A stretch of 9,146 bases of DNA from JBBECJ01 sp041751795 (GTDB taxonomy: Bacteria > Chloroflexota > Chloroflexia > Thermomicrobiales > CFX8): contig JBGSWU010000044.1 in assembly GCA_041751795.1 (NCBI GenBank), forward strand, positions 1-9,146, in the 5' to 3' direction. Shown one piece after another: positions 1 to 5,056 of the stretch. A program made the translations under genes and the position numbers. Within the stretch, counting starts at the first letter, position 1. Each line of letters starts with the position of its first letter. The notes under the pieces were generated by a model, which was not told where the DNA came from, did no database searches, and was given only the letters and a program-made list of their open reading frames with translations.

Positions 1-2
1 GA

Positions 3-311
3 CTGGTGCTCGGCCTCGGTAGCACCTACCGGAATGTCGGACGGGTCGCGGACTCGCTCGCGCTCCTAGAACGAGGTGTCGCGGAGTACCCGGCGAACCA
101 CGCGATGCGCTGCTTCCTCGCCCTCAGCCACCTGTCGAACAGCGACGCTCACAGCGCACTCGCGCTTGCGTTCGATGTCATCCTCGACACCAGCAGCGAC
201 CCGACGATCGATCGCTACCGTCGCGCGTTGTCGTCGTACCGTGACGAGTTGCGTGTAAATGGGCAATTGCCGCGGGACGTCGACGTCAGGCATCAGGTTA
301 TTCCCGGCTGA
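3..311 (+). CDS. TPR-repeat protein, 3' part only (5' end outside window)
   Basis: The open frame runs in from the left edge and ends at TGA 309-311, leaving about 102 residues. The first 30 residues (LGLGSTYRNVGR ... LLERGVAEYP) carry the tetratricopeptide spacing of Leu-Gly, Tyr, small residues and a closing Pro. A second degenerate helical pair follows (FLALSHLSNSDAHSALALAF). The pattern resembles short bacterial TPR proteins of the TPR_5 type, which end in a helix rich in Arg and Tyr, as here (DRYRRALSSYRDEL). TPR proteins mediate protein-protein contacts; no partner can be named. The GTG at 6 lies inside the repeat and is probably an internal Val, so the true start is upstream of the window. 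TPR assignment is firm, specific function unknown. Confidence 0.75.
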   Translation: MVLGLGSTYRNVGRVADSLALLERGVAEYPANHAMRCFLALSHLSNSDAHSALALAFDVILDTSSDPTIDRYRRALSSYRDELRVNGQLPRDVDVRHQVIPG

Positions 312-387
312 ACCGATGTGTCCCATGTCCCAAAGCAGTCCTGAGTCGTCCACCACAGTGAACATGTCGACGAGGGTCGTCCTGCTC

Positions 388-532
388 CCCCTGTCATCCT
401 GAACCGCAGTGAAGGATCTCCCCTGCGTTCTCACCTGAATGCCATAGTTCAACCGAGGAAGTATCGCTTGTCCGAACCGACCGACTTATCAAGAGCAGAG
501 CGATCCTTCACTGCGGTTCAGGATTACAGGGG
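388..532. repeat. 31-bp inverted repeat with 83-base interior (dispersed-repeat type)
   Basis: Arms are 388-418 (starts CCCCTGTCATCC, ends AGTGAAGGATC) and 502-532 as its reverse complement. The arms differ at one position (C versus A in TGTCAT/TGTAAT). The interior 419-501 shows no gene. Repeats with a TCCTGA...GAAGGATC core are, to my knowledge, common between genes in Chloroflexota and some other phyla, where they occur in many copies; that is recalled, not tested here. The element lies in the 312-638 stretch between the TPR gene and the 3' end of the XRE-type regulator gene (a tail-to-tail junction). In RNA it could form a long stem and act as a bidirectional terminator. I see nothing else in 312-387 or 533-638. 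Confidence 0.8.
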
Positions 533-638
533 AGGTAGGCCGTCCAACCCGACACGATGACTGTAGCGACGTCCTCAGGGCGATCGGGCTGCTATTCAAG
601 AGCTGCTCACTTCCCTGACGCCTACCGCCTGGCACCCA

Positions 639-1433
639 TCACCTGCGTAAAGCATCCATCGTCGCGGTATCCGCCGGGAAGAACGACTCGATTGCCAGTT
701 CGTCGAGGGTGATGTCGACGGCGGTGCCGAAGACGGTGGTGGTCGTGAAGAACGAGAGGACGCCGGTATCCATCCGCAGCCGAATCGGGACGACGAGGCC
801 GCCATAGCGAGCGTCGTCAAGGCGATGTCCGGAATCGTCGGGTGCCGGATACGCCGCCAGTTCCTTCCGCAGGTCCAGCAGGGCTGGATCGTTGCTCAGT
901 TCCACCTGCCGCATCAGTCGGGCAAGAATGTGTTGTCGCCAGTGACCGATGTTGACGATCCGTTGCGCCAGTCCGTCCGGATGGAGGCTGATTCGCAGGA
1001 CGTTGACCGGCGGTGTCAGCAGATCAGGCGACACGCCATCCAATAATGGCGCAACGGCGCGATTGGCGGCGACGAGGTTCCAGTGCCGGTCGATGGCCAG
1101 CGCTGGGTATGGCTCGTGTCCAGCCAGGACGAGGTCAACCGCTTCCTTCACCACGCGCATGGCCGGATCGTCGAGCGGGGTCGCGGCGTACACCGGCGCA
1201 TAGCCAGCCGCGACGAGCAGCGCATTGCGTTCGCGCAACGGGACATCGAGATGTTCAGCCAACCGGACCAGCATCTCGCGGCTGGGGAGCGCCCGACCAG
1301 TTTCCATGAACGAGAGATGACGCGTCGATACATCGGCATTCAGCGCGAGGTCGAGTTGACTGAGGCGACGATGCTGCCGCCACTCACGCAACTGCTCTCC
1401 GACCGGTCGATGCGGTTGATGTTGAGTTGCCAT
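639..1433 (-). CDS. XRE-family transcriptional regulator with MmyB-like ligand-binding domain
   Basis: Predicted cytoplasmic DNA-binding regulator of about 264 residues. Counting from the chosen ATG, residues about 10-70 are a Cro/C1-type helix-turn-helix: GEQLREWRQHRRLSQLDLA, then STRHLSFMETGRALPSREM. Residues about 85-264 match the MmyB-like (MLTR) PAS-related ligand domain, with hallmark strings GHEPYPALAIDRHWNLVAAN, NVLRISLHPDGLA and a closing DELAIESFFPAD. As I recall, a structurally studied member from Chloroflexus carried a fatty acid in this domain; the ligand here is unknown. The start could instead be GTG at 1439, two codons upstream, which has a weak GAGAG in front of it; ATG 1433 was preferred because it is ATG. 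The gene is divergent from a SnoaL-like gene, with palindromes between them, suggesting it controls that gene and itself. Family assignment is strong. Confidence 0.92.
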   Translation of the reverse strand: MATQHQPHRPVGEQLREWRQHRRLSQLDLALNADVSTRHLSFMETGRALPSREMLVRLAEHLDVPLRERNALLVAAGYAPVYAATPLDDPAMRVVKEAVDLVLAGHEPYPALAIDRHWNLVAANRAVAPLLDGVSPDLLTPPVNVLRISLHPDGLAQRIVNIGHWRQHILARLMRQVELSNDPALLDLRKELAAYPAPDDSGHRLDDARYGGLVVPIRLRMDTGVLSFFTTTTVFGTAVDITLDELAIESFFPADTATMDALRR

Positions 1434-1439
1434 GCCCAC

Positions 1440-1445
1440 ATCGTA
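1440..1445 (-). promoter_or_regulatory. possible -10 element for the XRE/MmyB gene
   Basis: Reading the minus strand, GATACGAT lies just upstream of the regulator start, and TACGAT resembles the -10 consensus. It is so close to ATG 1433 that the transcript would have almost no leader. No convincing -35 box is seen at the right distance, so this is a weak call. Confidence 0.2.
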
Positions 1446-1467
1446 TCGCTCTCAGTGCATTGCCGCC

Positions 1468-1484
1468 ATTACCCGAGAGGTAAT
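1468..1484. promoter_or_regulatory. candidate operator: ATTACC-5-GGTAAT inverted repeat
   Basis: ATTACCCGAGAGGTAAT is a perfect 6-bp inverted repeat around a 5-base centre, in the 141-base gap between the divergent regulator and SnoaL-like genes. XRE-family dimers typically bind short inverted repeats of this kind in divergent promoter regions, often their own. The position suggests autoregulation and control of the SnoaL-like gene. Binding is inferred, not shown. Confidence 0.5.
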
Positions 1485-1489
1485 CGACG

Positions 1490-1499
1490 CCGTGCACGG
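1490..1499. promoter_or_regulatory. second palindrome in the divergent promoter region
   Basis: CCGTGCACGG is a perfect 10-bp palindrome five bases after the ATTACC/GGTAAT site. The two sites have different sequences, so this may be a second regulator's site, part of a compound operator, or chance in GC-rich DNA. Confidence 0.3.
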
Positions 1500-1574
1500 T
1501 GCTGAACAGAATGGACGCATGAAACCCGGCAGCAACGGATGCTGGCAGGATGAAACGGACGAAGGAGGTCCAGC

Positions 1575-1952
1575 ATGTCCACAACGACGACGGATATCGG
1601 CACGATCGTTGACGCGTACATCGCGATCTGGAACGAGATCGATCCAGGCAGACGGCGCGAACTCATCGCGAGTGCCCTGGCCGAGGACATAAACTACCGC
1701 GATCCGATGCTGTCAGGCGACGGTCATGGTGAAATCGAGACAGCCATTGCGGCGGTTCAGCAGCAGATGCCGGATCACCAACTCCGACGTGTCGGCACAA
1801 TCGAATCCCACAACGATCGTGTCCGCTTTCGCTGGGAGGTTGTCGCGCCAGACGGAGGCGACCCGGTCATTGCCGGAACCGACACCGGGATCGTCGCGCC
1901 GGATGGGCGGCTGCGATCGCTGAGCGGCTTCTTCGACAGCGTCACGACCTGA
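1575..1952 (+). CDS. SnoaL-like / NTF2-like small protein
   Basis: A 125-residue protein with the alpha+beta layout of the NTF2-like superfamily. An N-terminal helix (IVDAYIAIWNEIDPGRRRELI) is followed by the typical YRDP turn, the helix AIAAVQQQMPDHQL, and strands RVRFRWEVVAPDGG, AGTDTGIVAPDGRL and SLSGFFD. Members include polyketide cyclases, ketosteroid isomerase-like enzymes and many proteins of unknown activity; no substrate can be assigned. The start is well fixed: AAGGAGGT at 1562-1569 is a near-perfect ribosome-binding site five bases before the ATG, the best in the window, implying efficient translation. It is divergent from the MmyB-type regulator that probably controls it, and a hairpin plus a membrane-protein gene follow downstream. 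Fold assignment is good, function open. Confidence 0.88.
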   Translation: MSTTTTDIGTIVDAYIAIWNEIDPGRRRELIASALAEDINYRDPMLSGDGHGEIETAIAAVQQQMPDHQLRRVGTIESHNDRVRFRWEVVAPDGGDPVIAGTDTGIVAPDGRLRSLSGFFDSVTT

Positions 1953-1960
1953 AACCGTCT

Positions 1961-1994
1961 GCCGAGGTCCGCCGTCATCTCAGCGGACCTCGGC
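1961..1994 (+). terminator. strong 12-bp GC-rich hairpin between SnoaL-like and membrane-protein genes
   Basis: GCCGAGGTCCGC (1961-1972) is the exact reverse complement of 1983-1994, with a 10-base loop. It begins eight bases after the SnoaL-like stop codon and ends 20 bases before the next start. No T-run follows, so it is not a classical intrinsic terminator. It may terminate partially, protect the upstream mRNA end, or set a different expression level for the downstream gene. Confidence 0.45.
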
Positions 1995-2014
1995 TCATCG
2001 AATCGAGGATCGTC

Positions 2015-2422
2015 ATGAACACGATTGCGATGAACGTAACAGCGCGCCCAATGAGCCTGCTTCGACGGGCACTCCTGGCCGATTCCGTCGTCACTGGCAG
2101 TTCCGGGGTGCTCCTGACGCTGGCAGCTGGGCCGCTCGGGAACCTGTTCGACCTGCCGACGCTCCTGCTGCGAGTGACCGGTATCAGCCTGCTGCCCTAC
2201 ACCGCTGCAGTTCTCTACGTCGCGACGCGCACAGAAATCCCACGTCGAGGTGCATGGACGATCGTCGGACTCAACCTGCTGTGGGCGATCGACAGCCTGC
2301 TCCTGCTCGTTAGCGGCTGGGTCGGGCCAACTGCTGCCGGTGTCGTCTTCGTCATCGCTCAGGCGCTGGTCGTCGCAGCGTTCGCGGACGTCCAGTTTCT
2401 TGGACTGCGTCGCTCGAAGTGA
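2015..2422 (+). CDS. small four-helix integral membrane protein, function unknown
   Basis: 135 residues, almost entirely hydrophobic after a short N-terminus. Four probable transmembrane helices lie at about 19-42 (ADSVVTGSSGVLLTLAAG), 48-69 (TLLLRVTGISLLPYTAAVLYV), 81-100 (WTIVGLNLLWAIDSLLLLVSG) and 104-128. The protein ends in a positively charged LRRSK, so that end is probably cytoplasmic. No catalytic motif is visible. I recall similar uncharacterised proteins of about 130 residues (SLLRRALLADAV... type) in actinobacteria and Chloroflexota, but no named family. ATG 2015 has GAGG at 2005-2008 in front of it; in-frame ATGs at 2030 and 2051 are possible alternatives, and 2051 would begin right at the conserved SLLRRALL. 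It lies 62 bases after the SnoaL-like gene, past a hairpin, and overlaps the end of the convergent FNT gene. Confidence 0.8.
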   Translation: MNTIAMNVTARPMSLLRRALLADSVVTGSSGVLLTLAAGPLGNLFDLPTLLLRVTGISLLPYTAAVLYVATRTEIPRRGAWTIVGLNLLWAIDSLLLLVSGWVGPTAAGVVFVIAQALVVAAFADVQFLGLRRSK

Positions 2423-3344
2423 GATCGATCCCGCTGGCGATGCCGTTCGGTGGAAACATGGCGGTATCACCAGCGCGTTGCGATCCACGCAGGTAGACGA
2501 GCCAGTACACGGCACCAACCAACAGGCCGCCGCCGATGACGTTCCCGATCGTCACTGGCAGCAGGTTATCGGTCAGGAAACCAGTCCATGTCAGGCTCGA
2601 TGTCGCTTCAGCCGCTGGTCCGCCAGCAGCCTGGACGACATCTTGTTTCTTCAGAATGATGCCGAGTGGGATGAAGTACATGTTCGCTATCGAATGCTCG
2701 AAGCCGGCTGCAACGAACGCCGCAATTGGCGGAACGATCGCGACAACACGATCGACGTTGCTGCGGGCCGAAAAGCATAGCCAGACGGCAAGGCACACCA
2801 GTGCATTGCAAAGCACACCTCGCGCTACCGCCTCGACGAACGTCATCTGGACTTTGGAGTTGGCAAGGGTGACGGCGTTCACGCCAATCTGTCCACCCGC
2901 GAGTTTCCACTGACCGGATGCGTAGACGAGGCCAACGGTTCCCAGTGCGCCAAGCAGGTTGCCGACATAGGCCAACCCCCAGTTTCTCAACAACTGCGCA
3001 GTCGAAACCTTCCTTCCCAGCCAGGCCATCACGATCAATGCGTTGCCGGTGAATAGTTCGGCTCCTGCGATCACAACGAGGATCAGTCCGAGGGAGAAGG
3101 CAACGCCTGTCAGCAGTCGAGTCGGCCCCCAGCCGAGCGTCGAGTCAACACTCACGACCGTCGCGAAGACGGCACCAAGCGCGATGAACGCTCCTGCCAG
3201 AACGCCGAGCGTCAGCAACGTCAACGTATCGAACCGCGCCTTGGCAACGCCGACCTGCTGTGCGCGCCCAGCCATCTCGCTCGGCCCGTACGGATCGATT
3301 CTGAGATCAGTGCTGGAGATACGTGGTGGGGTGGCGATTGTCAA
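2352..3344 (-). CDS. formate/nitrite transporter (FNT) family channel
   Basis: Pentameric inner-membrane channel family (FocA/NirC/FdhC) moving formate, nitrite or related small anions. Six membrane segments lie at roughly 41-66, 78-98, 121-142, 167-190, 199-222 and 258-284. Family hallmarks are present: GVLAGAFIALGAVF in helix 1, ELFTGNALIVMAWLGRKVS in the broken helix 2 region, LLRNWGLAYVGNLLGA, and AAGFEHSIANMYFIPLG containing His217, equivalent to the conserved pore His of FocA. Substrate cannot be decided; the sequence looks nearer FocA than NirC. The start is TTG at 3344, chosen because it retains IDPYGPSEMA, which I recall as conserved in related FNT proteins, and GAAGGGA lies upstream. 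The 44-residue C-terminal tail (287-330) is longer than usual, and its last 23 codons overlap the convergent membrane-protein gene. Family very likely. Confidence 0.93.
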   Translation of the reverse strand: MTIATPPRISSTDLRIDPYGPSEMAGRAQQVGVAKARFDTLTLLTLGVLAGAFIALGAVFATVVSVDSTLGWGPTRLLTGVAFSLGLILVVIAGAELFTGNALIVMAWLGRKVSTAQLLRNWGLAYVGNLLGALGTVGLVYASGQWKLAGGQIGVNAVTLANSKVQMTFVEAVARGVLCNALVCLAVWLCFSARSNVDRVVAIVPPIAAFVAAGFEHSIANMYFIPLGIILKKQDVVQAAGGPAAEATSSLTWTGFLTDNLLPVTIGNVIGGGLLVGAVYWLVYLRGSQRAGDTAMFPPNGIASGIDLTSSDAVQETGRPRTLRRPAPER

Positions 3345-3400
3345 CGGGCCAGGTCCCTTCTGGATTGCATTGGTTCACGGGTACGAGATCCGAACGCGCA

Positions 3401-3425
3401 GGCGCCGGAAATCGAATCCGGCGCC
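3401..3425. repeat. 9-bp stem hairpin in the gap between PRC-barrel and FNT genes
   Basis: GGCGCCGGA (3401-3409) pairs exactly with TCCGGCGCC (3417-3425) around a 7-base loop. It lies about 100 bases past the PRC-barrel stop codon and about 57 bases upstream of the FNT start. On the minus strand it could end the PRC transcript or sit in the FNT leader. No T-run follows. The rest of the 3345-3524 gap shows no gene or clear promoter. Confidence 0.4.
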
Positions 3426-3524
3426 ACACATCGAGTCTGGTTGTTGCGGTGAGGAACAGGACATCGACGATGATGCGCCTGGCAGCATTGGCAGGTCTCG
3501 TCCAACCCCTCGCCGGACGGTCCA

Positions 3525-4193
3525 TTACTTGCCTTTGATCGTCACCGCGTCGACATTCAGTCGTACATAGCGGCTTGTGATCGCAGCAACGTTGGAGATC
3601 GGGACGGGGATGTCACGATGGTGGAAGAATCCAGCCTCAACGATGAAGCCTGTCAATTCATCCTCGTCATTGTAGAGAATGTCATCGACCGTCCCGATCT
3701 TTTGTCCGTCCGCCGCGATCACATCCGTGCCTGCGTCGATCACGACGGCAGCGGTCGGCAGATCGGATCGCACTTCAACGGGAACCGCCTGGGCGACGGC
3801 TGCAAGATACCCGGCTTCGCCGGTGACATGCATTCCGCGACCAACCGGTCGCGCACGCCACATGATCGGTTGATTCACCGTGGGACCAATACCGACACCA
3901 ACCGGCATCGCCCCTCGGTCAGTGCCCGTCGCGACGACGTACTCATGCGTGACATATGGAGGGAAGTCGTTTGCCCGTGATGCATCGACGTTCAGGTGGA
4001 TCGTCCCATCGTCATCCACGCGATCGATGTAGACGACGTCGATGATCCGGTCGGTGGAAAACAGGAATCCCTTGTGGACGATGATCTCCAGCATGTCCAT
4101 GCTGTCGGGGTCGACGACCAGACCATCGACCTTACCAATGTCCTTGCCGTCACTCGTGAGGACGGACTCTCCGATGCCTACATCAAATGTCAT
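3525..4193 (-). CDS. protein with two PRC-barrel domains
   Basis: 222 residues without signal peptide or membrane segment, so probably cytoplasmic. Two copies of the PRC-barrel beta fold occur. Residues 5-70 contain GESVLTSDGKDIGKVDGLVV and end in TIHLNVDAS. Residues 153-215 contain AGTDVIAADGQKIGTVDDIL and end in RYVRLNVDAV. The copies share the pattern D-G-x-x-I-G-x-V-D...(L/F)-I-V...G-F and the LNVDA ending, so they arose by duplication. A less regular linker of about 80 residues lies between them. PRC-barrels occur in photosynthetic reaction centre H subunit and RimM and in many stress-linked bacterial proteins; the role here is unknown. GAAGGGAG eight bases before ATG 4193 fixes the start. 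It sits between the GNAT gene upstream and the FNT gene downstream on the same strand, with gaps large enough for separate promoters. Confidence 0.9.
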   Translation of the reverse strand: MTFDVGIGESVLTSDGKDIGKVDGLVVDPDSMDMLEIIVHKGFLFSTDRIIDVVYIDRVDDDGTIHLNVDASRANDFPPYVTHEYVVATGTDRGAMPVGVGIGPTVNQPIMWRARPVGRGMHVTGEAGYLAAVAQAVPVEVRSDLPTAAVVIDAGTDVIAADGQKIGTVDDILYNDEDELTGFIVEAGFFHHRDIPVPISNVAAITSRYVRLNVDAVTIKGK

Positions 4194-4317
4194 GTCATGC
4201 TCCCTTCGAGCTGCGGATGGCGCGGAAACCGTCCACGCCCCTCCCGGTTACACTACCGGAACAGCCATCGCAGGCGAGCATGATTCCTGAGTCAGATGTA
4301 ACAGTCTCGTGTCAACA

Positions 4318-4890
4318 TCAGCCCGAGATTGCGAATCTCGTGTGCTGGTCGGTCGGGATATGCCATTCGTGCGCGAGAACAGCGTAGATCAGCGTGTCCC
4401 ACCAGCGCCCGCGGTAATACTGATGCTCTCGAAAGTGAGCCTCGCGTCGCATGCCGAGTTTTTCAAGCACACGGGACGAGCCGGTGTTGTCAGCGACGCA
4501 TTCGGCCCAGATCCGATGGAGGTCCAACGACTCAAAGCCAAACCGGACGATTGCCGTGGCCGCTTCGGTCGCATAGCCACGTCCCCAATAGCCTGGGTTG
4601 AGTTCGTAACCGATGTTGGCCTCGCCGATGTCTGGGTTGTTGACGCGGATACCGCAGTTGCCGATCAGCCGTCCGTCGCTCGCATCGGACATCGCTAGTT
4701 GCCAGATCCGGCGCGGCTCCGCCGATTGCGAGGCGACGAACGTCGTGACAAGATCCCGGACAACGCTGGCTCGGTCTTCTATATCCGGGTAGTAGCGCTG
4801 GTATGACGGATCGTTCCAGTAGCCCAGAACGTCCACCCAGTCATCCTCCCGGAACTCGCGCAGGATTAACCGTGTCGTCTCGATCTGCAT
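4318..4890 (-). CDS. GNAT-family N-acetyltransferase (RimJ/RimL-like)
   Basis: A 190-residue acetyl-CoA-dependent acetyltransferase of the GNAT_3 type. It opens with ETTRLILREFREDDWVDV, the standard N-terminal strand and helix. Motif A, which binds the acetyl-CoA pyrophosphate, is ELNPGYWGRGYATEA at 96-110, with GRGYAT as the Q/R-x-x-G-x-G/A loop. The C-terminal NTGSSRVLEKLGM (135-147) is the usual motif B helix and is followed by YYRGRWWDTLIYAVLAHEW. RimJ/RimL act on ribosomal protein N-termini, but this broad group also acetylates amino acids and small molecules, so the substrate is open. ATG 4890 has GGGGAG seven bases upstream, and a 16-bp palindrome overlaps that region. It is divergent from the zinc-ribbon M48-like gene. 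Enzyme class is firm. Confidence 0.93.
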   Translation of the reverse strand: MQIETTRLILREFREDDWVDVLGYWNDPSYQRYYPDIEDRASVVRDLVTTFVASQSAEPRRIWQLAMSDASDGRLIGNCGIRVNNPDIGEANIGYELNPGYWGRGYATEAATAIVRFGFESLDLHRIWAECVADNTGSSRVLEKLGMRREAHFREHQYYRGRWWDTLIYAVLAHEWHIPTDQHTRFAISG

Positions 4891-4899
4891 CTACGCTCC

Positions 4900-4915
4900 C
4901 CACTCGTACGAGTGG
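4900..4915. promoter_or_regulatory. candidate operator: perfect 16-bp palindrome at the GNAT start
   Basis: CCACTCGTACGAGTGG equals its own reverse complement over all 16 bases. It covers the predicted transcription start of the GNAT gene and touches its ribosome-binding site (GGGGAG, 4897-4902). That is the classical position for a repressor operator, or for an mRNA hairpin that masks the ribosome site. No regulator gene lies next to it. Confidence 0.5.
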
Positions 4916-4917
4916 AA

Positions 4918-4945
4918 ATTATCGAGGATTCACTACGATCGTCAC
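4918..4945 (-). promoter_or_regulatory. predicted sigma70-type promoter of the GNAT gene
   Basis: On the minus strand, GTGACG (4940-4945; four of six bases match TTGACA) is separated by 16 bases from GATAAT (4918-4923; five of six match TATAAT). Transcription would start near 4911, inside the 16-bp palindrome, giving a leader of about 20 bases. Confidence 0.45.
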
Positions 4946-5056
4946 CATCGTTCTCGCATCCCATGCTTTCGATTCAGATTATCGTTCGATCGCTCCTGAA
5001 TGCGCTACACTGTCCTCGAAAACTCACGGAAGCATCGAGAACGGGAGCGGCCCAGG

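Noticed and set aside
66..452. 128-residue minus-strand frame over the TPR gene and the repeat
   Set aside because: Low-complexity Arg/Val/Asp content typical of antisense to a GC-rich gene, no domain, and it runs into the inverted repeat.
1434..1439. GTG start two codons upstream for the XRE/MmyB regulator
   Set aside because: Possible, with a weak GAGAG in front, but ATG 1433 is the stronger codon; the difference does not affect any domain.
1775..2518. 247-residue minus-strand frame across the SnoaL-like and membrane-protein genes
   Set aside because: It is antisense to two genes with clear protein character, and its product is rich in Gln, Arg, Asp and Ser with no recognisable domain.
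4310..4315. TTGACA on the minus strand as a -35 box for the PRC-barrel gene
   Set aside because: No -10-like hexamer lies 15-19 bases downstream, so a promoter cannot be supported.
5000..5056. Upstream in-frame ATG at 5000 giving 19 extra residues for the M48-like protein
   Set aside because: The extra segment (RYTVLENSRKHRERERPR) is not family-like, the ATG abuts a TACACT -10-like box, and ATG 5057 has GGGAG upstream and begins right at the zinc ribbon.
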